Source: Candidatus Iainarchaeum andersonii SCGC AAA011-E11 (GTDB taxonomy: Archaea; Iainarchaeota; Iainarchaeia; Iainarchaeales; Iainarchaeaceae). From it: a stretch of 64,000 nucleotides of DNA. Positions 1 through 7,592 of the stretch are shown here, piece by piece. The notes below the pieces were generated by a model. It searched no databases, was not told where the DNA came from, and saw only the letters and a program-made list of their open reading frames with translations. Position 1 is the first letter of the stretch. Each line of letters opens with the position of its first letter. Where the stretch lies: NCBI GenBank assembly GCA_000402355.1, contig AQRS01000043.1, forward strand, positions 1 through 64,000, written 5' to 3'. Made by a program: the position numbers and the translations under genes.

Positions 1-1
1 T

Positions 2-1132
2 TACACCTATCCAAGTTTTGGATTCGGTGCGAGTAAATGATTTATGCAGCACACGCTTTTAATTACTTTTGATGGAATTGCCGCTAGATTTTTGCTGAAC
101 GAAATGGCGAGCGCTCTCGTGTTTTTATACAGCCTGTTGTTGAGTTTTTTCCCTCTCGCGTAGCCCCACAGGGTTTCCATTGGATTGATTTTTGGAGAAC
201 ACCTCGGAAAATATTCCAAGCGTAATCGAGGGTGTTTTGCCACAAAATCCTGGATTTCGCGCGTTTTTTCTGTGGTGTGGGCTTTGTGCCTGTCCAGAGC
301 CACCACTATTTTTCCCCTCGTGCAAGATAGAATCATGCTCAGCATGATAATTACTTTTTGCGCGTTGAATTCTTTGCTGGAAATGTGCAATTCTTTTCCC
401 TTCAAAGGATTTACGGCGCCAACAGTGGTTATTTTTTTGTGGCTGGAAAAAGTCGGTATGAGCGGCTTGCCTTTCACCCTGCTCCAAATGTAACCGTTCT
501 TGGGATGGAGCTTGGTGCTCGCCTCATCAAGGAAAAAAGCGGTTGCGCCAGATGCGATTATCCTCTTCATTTTCCTCAGGAAAGCCTTTTGCTCCACTTT
601 ATCCCCAATCAGGTAATCGTAACCTGTTTTCTTCCAGTGAAAACCATTCCTCAAAAGCAACTGGCGTACAGCCTCCTCAGTAACGGTTACACGGCGCTTT
701 TCTTCCAGCCAGTCGCGCAGCTCCTTGCAATCCCACCGCGCTGCATTCCAGGCATGCTTGAAAGGCTTGTTCTCATCCACCAATTTCACAATTTTTTCCT
801 CAAGAGCAGGGGTAATCTTGCCTTCAGAACCCTCGCGAGGCTCATCATCCACTTTACCTGTTTCCTCATACTTGGCAATCCAAGCGCTTACAGTATCCTC
901 ATCCCTGGCAACAATGAAAGCTATATCCTTGAGCAAATAACCCGAAGCTCGCAGGTACAGAGCCTGCCAACGCTCAGCAAGCCGCCTCTCTTTACAACTT
1001 CTATAGATTTTGCGGAGCTTGGGTGAATCAGCTTTACTCAAAATCGGCATATTGGGTCGCAAACCCAATACGAATAAGTTATACTTACGCTTTTCGGTCA
1101 CTCAAACCGAAAAATCACATTGGACTGGTGTA
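2..1132 (-). mobile_element. IS630-family insertion sequence, complete, with TA target duplication
   Basis: The two ends match as imperfect terminal inverted repeats. Reading inward, the left end begins TACACC at 2-7 and the right end, on the other strand, begins TACACC at 1132-1127; further matches (TCCAA, TTCGGT, GAGT) follow at the same spacing over about 35 bases. The outermost TA on each side is the usual IS630/mariner target duplication. The only gene inside is the DDE transposase on the minus strand. The element is about 1.13 kb, normal for the family. It lies within a winged-helix gene whose 3' part resumes at 1133. Confidence 0.88.
7..1050 (-). CDS. IS630-family DDE transposase
   Basis: This gene encodes the cut-and-paste transposase of the surrounding element. 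The N-terminal 130 residues carry helix-turn-helix DNA-binding segments, including a KDIAFIVARDEDTVSAWI helix pair. The catalytic DDE_3 domain follows, with a first aspartate in FFLDEAS, a second in VALDRHKAH and a glutamate in SPKINPMETLW, the standard IS630 triad context. The stop codon lies inside the left terminal repeat. The start is taken at the ATG at 1050 (MPILSKAD). A GTG at 1101 is in frame but falls in the right terminal repeat, so it is less likely. The reading frame is intact, so the element may still be active. Confidence 0.9.
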   Translation of the reverse strand: MPILSKADSPKLRKIYRSCKERRLAERWQALYLRASGYLLKDIAFIVARDEDTVSAWIAKYEETGKVDDEPREGSEGKITPALEEKIVKLVDENKPFKHAWNAARWDCKELRDWLEEKRRVTVTEEAVRQLLLRNGFHWKKTGYDYLIGDKVEQKAFLRKMKRIIASGATAFFLDEASTKLHPKNGYIWSRVKGKPLIPTFSSHKKITTVGAVNPLKGKELHISSKEFNAQKVIIMLSMILSCTRGKIVVALDRHKAHTTEKTREIQDFVAKHPRLRLEYFPRCSPKINPMETLWGYARGKKLNNRLYKNTRALAISFSKNLAAIPSKVIKSVCCINHLLAPNPKLG

Positions 1133-1789
1133 GAAAAAAACGACGGCGGTTATCAACTGAACCTGCAATGGGTAAAAAGTTCAAAAGAAACATTACAACA
1201 GTTTGAAAATATTTATGAACAGGGAAACTCGGTAAAAATACCAAAAGATTTTGACGGCCCAATAAAGATTGAATTTAATAGCATATCAGACATGTGCGTC
1301 TCCACGGCCGAACTAATAATATCACAGCAACTTGTTGAAAAAGGGAAAGACCCGGACTTCATCTGCATATTAGAGTACGGGTGGTGGGCACTAAAATTCA
1401 AATTTGAATACATGCAGTTGCTCATTAATATTGTTCGGTCCAATACAAAAGCCAAATTCCTATTCAGAAAAAAAACTAAGTTTGGGAAATTCGTAAGCGA
1501 ACAGTACAAGAAAGTAGGAGCCACAGAGTATGAAGCAAACCAAGACATGGATTTAGACGAGGACATATTCATACAAGGAGACTATATAATCCAAGCCAAA
1601 ATGAGCGAAGAAACAAAACAAATGATTAAAGGATACTATGACAAGTGGGTCGGTCTCAACGACAATTTTTTGGATATGGGCCTCAAACCAGAGCCAAAAG
1701 CAAATGTAGAAATGACAATCACAAAAAATTCAGGATTAGCAAAAGTACTAAGAAATCAATTCTACGCTCAAACGAGGAAAAAAGAATGA
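1133..1789 (+). pseudogene. 3' remnant of a winged-helix paralogue cut by the IS630 element
   Basis: After the IS end the frame resumes with EKNDGGYQLNLQW, which aligns with EKSNSGYQLNLSW at about residue 80 of the next gene. From there to the stop the two proteins match closely (IPKDF, CVSTAEL, EYGWWA, a terminal ITKN motif). The lost part would be the winged-helix domain, which presumably lies beyond the left edge of the window. The insertion point is a TA directly before a GAA codon. The stop TGA overlaps the ATG of the next gene. The C-terminal domain is not one I recognise. It is unlikely to be expressed as a normal protein. Confidence 0.85.
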
Positions 1790-2658
1790 TAAACGAACTT
1801 TCCTTACTGAAAATCAACCCTTCCGGCGCAACCACGAAGCAGAAGATTGTTTCTGTTTTGAGCGAGAAGTGGCCTTTGAGCGCAAAGGAGATTTTTGAGA
1901 ACCTCAAAAAACATTATTCGCTGGAAATTTCTTACCAAGCAATACACAAACTATTGCAGGAGCTTGAGACTGAACGACTCATTGAAAAGAGCAACTCAGG
2001 CTACCAACTGAACCTTAGCTGGATACAGCAATCAAAGAAAACATTTGAATACGTGGAAAAGCAGTACCTTAAGAACAACAAAATCACGATACCGAAAGAC
2101 TTTTCCGGAACTATAGAAATAGAGTGGGAAAGCATCACAGACCTGTGTGTTTCAACCGCGGAACTGTTGTTATCAAAGCAGCTTGCGGAAGGCTCGAACG
2201 ACCCCAACTTCATCTGCTCAATGGAATATGGTTGGTGGGCCTTCAAATTCAAGTTCGAGCATTTATATTTACTGTATGAAATGATTATGAATAATCCGAA
2301 AACAAAGTTCATTATAAGACGAAAAACGCATTATGGAGACTGGATACACAAACAATATGCGCGAGTCGGCGGTGTTGGGGCGCCATTAGGAACAAAAAAC
2401 GAGTTTGAGCCAGAAGAAGACATTTTCGTGCAGGGAAACTGCATAATCCAAGTCAAATTCAGCGATGACAGCAGGAAAATTATTGAAAGTTACTACAAGA
2501 AATGGCACAACCTAGAAGAATCCTTCATGGAATTCGGTTTAAAGTCAGAACCGAAAATACAAGCTACGATGAGAATAACCAAAAATCCTGAACTGGCTAA
2601 ATTCATGAGGAAGCAACTGGAAAAAGCGTTTGAGGGAGAAAATGCAAACCACAAGTAG
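1786..2658 (+). CDS. Winged-helix protein of the EWPLS/SYQAxHK family, unknown C-terminal domain
   Basis: This 290-residue protein starts with a winged-helix domain (about residues 15-85) with KWPLSAKEI and ISYQAIHK, a pattern shared with four other genes in this window. The remainder (about 90-290) is a domain I do not recognise, with EYGWWAFKFKF, a basic IIRRKTHYGDW stretch, EEDIFVQGN and a closing RITKNPELAKFMRK. The ATG overlaps the stop of the broken upstream paralogue and has a GAGG Shine-Dalgarno at 1773-1777, which fixes the start inside a longer open frame. It overlaps the next paralogue by 17 bases, so the genes are one operon. DNA binding by the N-terminus is inferred from the fold; the function is unknown. 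Confidence 0.8.
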   Translation: MINELSLLKINPSGATTKQKIVSVLSEKWPLSAKEIFENLKKHYSLEISYQAIHKLLQELETERLIEKSNSGYQLNLSWIQQSKKTFEYVEKQYLKNNKITIPKDFSGTIEIEWESITDLCVSTAELLLSKQLAEGSNDPNFICSMEYGWWAFKFKFEHLYLLYEMIMNNPKTKFIIRRKTHYGDWIHKQYARVGGVGAPLGTKNEFEPEEDIFVQGNCIIQVKFSDDSRKIIESYYKKWHNLEESFMEFGLKSEPKIQATMRITKNPELAKFMRKQLEKAFEGENANHK

Positions 2659-3478
2659 CACTATTCAAAAGCCAAAAACAACCAAACATCAAATAATTTC
2701 ACTGTTGTCCGAAGAATGGCCGTTGTCAGCCAAGCAAATACACCTAAGGCTCCAGAAACTTTTTGGGATAAGCAGTTCCTACCAAGCCACGCATAAAACA
2801 TTACTTCAAATGCTTGACGACAAAATTCTGGTTAAAACCAGCGAAGGATATTTTATCAATGAGGAATGGGCAAACAAAATGCAAAAGCAAGCAGAACAAA
2901 TAGCAGAAAAAGTGAAAAGCAAAATAAAAGAAGTTCAATTGGAAGAAATGAAAGATGGTGAATCGCTTAACTTGACATTCAAAGGCATAAGGGAAGTAGG
3001 GTGGTTTTTAATAGACAAACTTATGAAAGCACCTAACCCAGAAAAAAAGCAAGGTTTGGCGCTTTGGAGATTCTGCTACTCGATAGTGGGTTTGGAAGAA
3101 AAACACTACAAAGGATTGAGAGAAGCATTTGCACAAAACGACTGGAAAGTAAGAGTGCGGGAAAATAATGAAACAGACAAAATGTTCGGCGAAACGCTCA
3201 AACAATACGGGGCAAAAGAGATAAAGTTTGGCGTAGACTGCGCAACCAAACTGAGCGACACAATGATTTTAGGGGATTACATAGCAGAAATAACTTATCC
3301 AACAGTATTTCGAAAAACTTGGGAAATCCAAAATAGACTCCCAAAAAAAGTAGCTGAATTCAACTTAGCGGCACACATCCTAAATATGAGGTATCTTCAA
3401 CCAGGCATACATGTGACACTCACAAAAAATAAAATTATGGCAAAAGAGCTGAGAAAGGAGTACCTTGGAACTAACTAA
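2642..3478 (+). CDS. Winged-helix protein of the EWPLS/SYQAxHK family, third tandem paralogue
   Basis: The third copy of the tandem family encodes 278 residues. The winged-helix domain (about residues 13-80) contains EEWPLSAKQI and SSYQATHK. A short helical charged linker (about 85-115) follows, then a C-terminal domain that is more diverged than in the previous gene but keeps the later landmarks: an MILGDYIAEI strand and a final VTLTKNKIMAKELRKE. An ATG at 2642 with GAGGGA at 2632-2637 is preferred over an upstream TTG at 2630. The gene ends convergently with the reductase gene, overlapping it by 8 bases. No enzyme motif is visible, and the role is unknown. Confidence 0.78.
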   Translation: MQTTSSTIQKPKTTKHQIISLLSEEWPLSAKQIHLRLQKLFGISSSYQATHKTLLQMLDDKILVKTSEGYFINEEWANKMQKQAEQIAEKVKSKIKEVQLEEMKDGESLNLTFKGIREVGWFLIDKLMKAPNPEKKQGLALWRFCYSIVGLEEKHYKGLREAFAQNDWKVRVRENNETDKMFGETLKQYGAKEIKFGVDCATKLSDTMILGDYIAEITYPTVFRKTWEIQNRLPKKVAEFNLAAHILNMRYLQPGIHVTLTKNKIMAKELRKEYLGTN

Positions 3479-4514
3479 AGAGTTTCTTTCTTTTTTTAGC
3501 ATCGCTAATTATTTCGGATTTTTCGAATTTTCTTTTTAACTGCTCCAAGAGAGGTTTCAATTTTATTTTATAAAGTTCGATAGGATCTTTATTGAAAGCT
3601 TCATTCAGAGCCTCGGCACAACATTTTCCGCTTATTAGCGCGCTGCTAATTCCTTCTGCGGCACTTGGAGTTATCATTGCCCCAGCTTCACCACAAAGCA
3701 TAACATTGCCTTCGCCAAGAATAATGTCTGAAAACTTTTTCGGCCTTAATAGCAATGCAGATTCAATTTTTCCACCCCCATTAATTTTAAATTTTTTTTT
3801 CATTTTTTCCCTAAAAATATCGTATTTGTCCTTTGCCTTATAAGGCGGGACGGCACAACCTATTTCAACTTTATCGCCTTTTGGAATCACCCACCCATAA
3901 AAATCAGTCACACTAGAGTCGAAAATGAAATATGCATCGTCATCAAATTTTTGGTTAAAAATTTCTTGAATCGCGACATAATACCGTATGGACTTGTTAT
4001 TCAATTTTTTCCTTACGGAAGAATTGGCACCATCACAACCAACCAAGTATTTACAAACAAGAGTCCTTAGGTCACCATTTTTTTCACAAACAATGACAAT
4101 ATGCTTTTTACCCTTAGTATAATAATAATCAATTAGCTTACATTCTGAAACAAAATTTATATTTTTATTATTATTCTTCTCAAAAAGCCACTGGTCCAAA
4201 TTCTTTCTCCAAGTATTAAAAAAACCCTTCTCACTTTTTGACTCCAAATTGTTGTCTAGATCTAAGTATTTTATATTTAATGGGGCAGTGTCTGCAAAAA
4301 CTGAATTAGACAACTTTTCAGTTGAAAAATAGTCTTTTCCTGCCTTAACCAAAATACCGCTACAAGCCTTGAAACGAGGGAAAGACTTTGAATCTACACA
4401 TAATACTGAATATTCTTCATTTATATTATTTAGAAATGAGCAGCCTGCAGCTCCTGCCCCAACAACAACTAAATCATAACCAAATCTAATGTCAGAAAAA
4501 TTAATAGTCTTCAT
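3471..4514 (-). CDS. Geranylgeranyl-reductase-like FAD-dependent oxidoreductase
   Basis: This 347-residue flavoprotein is of the digeranylgeranylglycerophospholipid reductase/geranylgeranyl reductase type, which saturates prenyl chains. The N-terminus has the FAD-binding dinucleotide fold, VVVGAGAAGCSF, followed by the substrate-side RFKACSG motif with its family cysteine. Near residue 270 GEAGAMITPSAAEG is the second FAD contact of this family. It is the last gene of a four-gene AT-rich operon, 30 bases after the UbiA-type prenyltransferase, so the two probably act on the same prenylated molecule. That substrate could be a membrane lipid or an isoprenoid pigment or quinone; the sequence does not decide. 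The gene is AT-rich (about one third GC in sampled stretches). Confidence 0.82.
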   Translation of the reverse strand: MKTINFSDIRFGYDLVVVGAGAAGCSFLNNINEEYSVLCVDSKSFPRFKACSGILVKAGKDYFSTEKLSNSVFADTAPLNIKYLDLDNNLESKSEKGFFNTWRKNLDQWLFEKNNNKNINFVSECKLIDYYYTKGKKHIVIVCEKNGDLRTLVCKYLVGCDGANSSVRKKLNNKSIRYYVAIQEIFNQKFDDDAYFIFDSSVTDFYGWVIPKGDKVEIGCAVPPYKAKDKYDIFREKMKKKFKINGGGKIESALLLRPKKFSDIILGEGNVMLCGEAGAMITPSAAEGISSALISGKCCAEALNEAFNKDPIELYKIKLKPLLEQLKRKFEKSEIISDAKKRKKLFS

Positions 4515-4544
4515 AGATAACGCCAGATTTTTAGTAAATAAATA

Positions 4545-5423
4545 TCAAACCCCGGCCAAAAAAGCCCCGAAAATTACTGAAATTGCAATTAAAAAATATT
4601 CTCCATCTATAACGAACTCCAATAGTAATTTTTGATTTATTATTTTGGGCTTATCAATCAAGTAAAGATAAGAAAATGACCAAATAGTGCTGATATTCAA
4701 AAAATGCGCAAAGAATGGAAGGATACTATAAAACACAGAAAGAAAAATCAGAACCCCTATGAAAAAATTTAGAGCATAAAATGTCATTATCATTGGCTTA
4801 GAACCAAAAACAACAGGAATTGTTTTGACGCCAACTTTTTTATCTCCAGAAACGTCTCTTAAATCAAATAATGCTGTATTTATAACACCCCTCAAAAAAA
4901 TAAAAATCCCTAAGACAGCCACCCCTAAAGTTAAAGTTCTTGAATAGTAAAACATAGGTACAAATACAGCAAGAAATGACCAAGTTAGACCAATAACAAC
5001 ATTTTTTCCAAATAAAACATCTTTAAACCTATAGAATCCAAATAATCGCTTAAGTAAAAAAGATTTAAAACTATAGAAAAACCCAATTAATAGAATTATG
5101 ATTAAAAATAAAAAGACCAACAAATTTTGCATAACTGCTAAACTTAAACTTACAAGAAATGAAACCCCTACAAATGCCAAAATATGCTTTTCCTTACCTA
5201 CTATAAAAGAAGCCCTTCCAGGGTTTGTAATTTTATCCTCTTCTTTATCAGTAAGTCTATTAAGAGCATATAGCGCTTGGAGCATTAAAAAAATTATTAA
5301 AAACAATTCAATCTTTGATGGTGCCCCCATAAAAAGTGAAAAACTATAACCAACTAAAGAAATGCCAAAGATACACCAAAAACTATAAGAAACTAGTAAA
5401 TTAATTAATGACGCAATATTCAT
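4545..5423 (-). CDS. UbiA-family prenyltransferase (membrane)
   Basis: The 292 residues form about eight hydrophobic helices with the two aspartate-rich motifs of UbiA enzymes. The first, NRLTDKEEDKITNP, fits NxxxDxxxD, and the second, DLRDVSGDKKVG, fits DxxDxxxD. These bind the magnesium-prenyl-diphosphate. The family transfers prenyl chains to aromatic rings, glycerol lipids or tetrapyrroles. The downstream reductase-like gene suggests a prenyl chain is attached and then reduced, as in archaeal lipid synthesis (DGGGP synthase) or in chlorophyll- and quinone-type tails. The acceptor cannot be named from sequence. It is 22 bases downstream of the V4R gene in the same operon. Confidence 0.82.
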   Translation of the reverse strand: MNIASLINLLVSYSFWCIFGISLVGYSFSLFMGAPSKIELFLIIFLMLQALYALNRLTDKEEDKITNPGRASFIVGKEKHILAFVGVSFLVSLSLAVMQNLLVFLFLIIILLIGFFYSFKSFLLKRLFGFYRFKDVLFGKNVVIGLTWSFLAVFVPMFYYSRTLTLGVAVLGIFIFLRGVINTALFDLRDVSGDKKVGVKTIPVVFGSKPMIMTFYALNFFIGVLIFLSVFYSILPFFAHFLNISTIWSFSYLYLIDKPKIINQKLLLEFVIDGEYFLIAISVIFGAFLAGV

Positions 5424-5445
5424 AATTTTCAGCTCTTATCAATTA

Positions 5446-6585
5446 TCAATCTTCATTAATAATAAGTAACATTGCATCTGATATGGTAGAATGGGTAAAT
5501 TTCCTAAATTTTATATCTTTTTTGTAAACTGAAGAAAGCATTCCAGATAAAAGACCTCGGTATAAAGAAAAATCGATATTTTCTGCAAATTGCGTCCAAG
5601 GAAAAAAATTTGCAATAACAGAGTATTTATCAGATTTTTTCATTATAAACAAATCCCCCCAACCCATTGCGGAAAGGTAGTCAATAACCCCTTGCGCATT
5701 TTCAGAATTTATGAAAGATTTACCGAATTCAAATGAAATATCAAATAAAACACTAGATGCGCCATTAAGTTGCTTTAATTCTAGTTCTAAAAGATAAAAA
5801 TAAGGCAATCCGACATTAAAAAATCTCTCACCATTGCGCTCAATAATTCCTGCTGAATATTTAAAGACTTTGTTATTAATTAAATTAAGTATTGAAACTT
5901 TAGAATATTGCAAATTTTGCAATTTGTTAATTTGTTCATATTTACTTGGTAAATCAAGATTAGAATAGTCAACATCTCCAAAATAAGGTTTTTTTAGTGG
6001 TAACCTAGAGATAGGTGCAAAAATCATTTTACATGTACTGTCTCCTTTGCCTTGGCAAGATTCTTGGTAACCTTCTACAGTAACATCATTCATCAAATAA
6101 GCCCAAAAACCAGCAGTGTTTCCTTCTACTAAAAAATAGCCGAGCCCGTTTAATCGACATATAATAAACTCGCTCATTTCAAATTCAATTTTTTTATTAG
6201 TATAATCTTGTTTGTAAGTTATATTTTTAGCCCATATCGTTCCAACATATCTTACAAATAAATAGAGAAAATCGGAAAATGGTTTAATATCTTTAAATTC
6301 AGTGATTTTTTTAAATTTAGAAACTACAGAATAGCTATAACCTGCTCTTTTTCCCGCAGTATATAAAGCTTTAATCCCTACAGCACCATATTTTTTTACA
6401 ATCTGTTTTTCTAGTTCTGAAAAAATTTTTTCAGAAAGAAAAACTTCTCTTAAAAGAAGCACCCTGTCAGGATTGGTAACTTTAGTAAAAACAAAACCAG
6501 GCTTGTCCATTATTTCCTGTTGCGGTATTATTACACTTTTAATAAACCACTCCACAACATTATCTTTTAAAACCATAAATAACAT
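5446..6585 (-). CDS. Two-lobed V4R-domain sensor protein
   Basis: This 379-residue protein carries a V4R (4-vinyl reductase) small-molecule-binding domain in its first half, ending in the cysteine motif SCQGKGDSTCKM. The second half (from about residue 215) aligns by eye with the 190-residue V4R protein at 29390-29962, for example in the FNVGLPYFYLLELELKQL stretch and the AMGWGDLFI segment, but lacks the cysteine motif. V4R domains are usually sensors of hydrocarbons or of a cofactor or metal. Placed between a KaiC-like ATPase and two prenyl-lipid enzymes, it may sense a lipid or isoprenoid. The start could be 6585 or the second ATG at 6576. There is no clear ribosome-binding site. Confidence 0.68.
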   Translation of the reverse strand: MLFMVLKDNVVEWFIKSVIIPQQEIMDKPGFVFTKVTNPDRVLLLREVFLSEKIFSELEKQIVKKYGAVGIKALYTAGKRAGYSYSVVSKFKKITEFKDIKPFSDFLYLFVRYVGTIWAKNITYKQDYTNKKIEFEMSEFIICRLNGLGYFLVEGNTAGFWAYLMNDVTVEGYQESCQGKGDSTCKMIFAPISRLPLKKPYFGDVDYSNLDLPSKYEQINKLQNLQYSKVSILNLINNKVFKYSAGIIERNGERFFNVGLPYFYLLELELKQLNGASSVLFDISFEFGKSFINSENAQGVIDYLSAMGWGDLFIMKKSDKYSVIANFFPWTQFAENIDFSLYRGLLSGMLSSVYKKDIKFRKFTHSTISDAMLLIINED

Positions 6586-6597
6586 TTACAATTAAAA

Positions 6598-7335
6598 CTA
6601 TTGCACACTAAAACCTATGTCGTTTATATCATAAGATTTTATTCCGCCATCCATAGAACTATATCGCATCTTTTTAATAGTTAAAGTCCTATTCAAAGTT
6701 TCTCCTAAAGCTAAAGATTTAAGTACTACAACACCATCACAAATGAATTCACTTATTTGATCTGCACTCAAGCCTTTTGATTCCTCAAGCAATTCAGATG
6801 TAAGCAGTATTGTCGACTCAAACAGCCTCAATTTTTTCAATAAGTGGTACAGCAGGTTCTTCGACACGATTCTTTCGGTTTTGGGGATGGGGCTGATTGA
6901 TTCCGCGATTTTTACCATGGAAAAGGCGCCGTCCTTGCCCATGCCGGTGACAAGCAGGGAGTCGGTTAAGGTCGTAAGCGAGTCTATCACAACCCTCTTG
7001 GGCTCGAAAGAAGTGTAGAGCTCGTAAATTTTTTCAAGAAAATTATCGCTTTCAACCACGTCAAAATAGGCAATCTTGATTTTGTTGCTTTTTTCCAGTT
7101 GCTCTAAATTCCAACCGAAGCTCGCGCCTGTTTTGTAAAGTTCCTGCTTTGACTGCTCCGTGGAAATATAAAGCCCTTTTTCACCCATTTTGGCGCCATT
7201 TATTAGGTATTGGAGGCAAAGGGTGCTTTTACCCGTTCCTGCGCCGCCGGAAATCAGGACAATGTTTTTGTAAGGGATTCCGCCATTCAGGGCCTTGTCC
7301 AGGCCTTCGATGCCGGTCTTTACACGCTCAACCAT
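6598..7335 (-). CDS. KaiC-like RecA-fold ATPase, mosaic gene
   Basis: This 245-residue single-domain KaiC/RadA-like ATPase has Walker A GGAGTGKST near residue 33 and Walker B RVVIDSLT near residue 113. Such archaeal KaiC-domain proteins act in signalling. It heads the V4R-UbiA-reductase operon. The start is the ATG at 7335 because a TATA box at 7361-7370 lies about 26-35 bases upstream, giving a leaderless transcript; an open frame further upstream is spurious. The gene is compositionally split. Sampled 60-base blocks are about 33-37% GC below 6840 and 48-57% above it, which suggests recombination inside the gene. Its first codons recur four times downstream in the island. Confidence 0.8.
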   Translation of the reverse strand: MVERVKTGIEGLDKALNGGIPYKNIVLISGGAGTGKSTLCLQYLINGAKMGEKGLYISTEQSKQELYKTGASFGWNLEQLEKSNKIKIAYFDVVESDNFLEKIYELYTSFEPKRVVIDSLTTLTDSLLVTGMGKDGAFSMVKIAESISPIPKTERIVSKNLLYHLLKKLRLFESTILLTSELLEESKGLSADQISEFICDGVVVLKSLALGETLNRTLTIKKMRYSSMDGGIKSYDINDIGFSVQ

Positions 7336-7359
7336 ATAATCACTAAGAGTAACTGGAAC

Positions 7360-7372
7360 GTGGTATAAAAAC
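7360..7372 (-). promoter_or_regulatory. TATA box of the KaiC-headed operon
   Basis: Read on the minus strand this is GTTTTTATACCA, a good archaeal TATA box 26-35 bases before the ATG at 7335. The same promoter sequence, including the flanking GAACGTGG on the plus strand, recurs beside the KaiC remnant at 8866-8965, and a slightly changed version lies beside the one near 11566. Confidence 0.7.
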
Positions 7373-7439
7373 ATAGCGGAGCGCCAATTCGAGGAATTTT
7401 CGCGCCGTTGCCAGAGGCCTAACGCATAAGCAAGTGAAG

Positions 7440-7496
7440 TACCCACGCCTAAATGCGTGGGCTTTCCGTCAACGGAATCCTGTCAGGGATTGGGTT
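7440..7496. repeat. Short hairpin repeat (CCCACG hairpin plus CCGTCAACGGAA element), copy 1
   Basis: A CCCACGCCTAAATGCGTGGG hairpin at 7442-7461 is followed by CCGTCAACGGAA, a small hairpin (AATCC/GGATT) and TTGGGTTG. The same two-part arrangement occurs at 13929-14033, and the second part alone at 59157-59191. CCCACG-loop-CGTGGG hairpins resemble the ends of IS200/IS605-type elements, but no TnpA or TnpB gene is present here, so this may be a degenerate end or a non-autonomous element. Confidence 0.55.
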
Positions 7497-7498
7497 GA

Positions 7499-7562
7499 GT
7501 GATGCTTTCCACGTTACACTTTCAATGCAAAGTGATACTAAAACAGCATCACTTTAGAAAGG
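7499..7562. repeat. Upstream cassette repeat with nested inverted repeats, copy 1
   Basis: About 64 bases recur at 10161-10226 with roughly 80% identity. The copy contains an outer inverted repeat (AGTGATGCT with AGCATCACT) enclosing an inner one (CACTTT with AAAGTG). It ends directly against the TATA box (TTTATATT, 7563-7570) of the AAA ATPase gene, so it could be a promoter-proximal operator or the left border of the cassette. Confidence 0.6.
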
Positions 7563-7592
7563 TTTATATTTTGTTAGGGGTTGTTTTATTGC

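Noticed and set aside
358..1026. Long plus-strand open frame over the IS630 transposase
   Set aside because: It is the antisense shadow of the transposase gene; only the minus-strand protein carries the DDE motifs.
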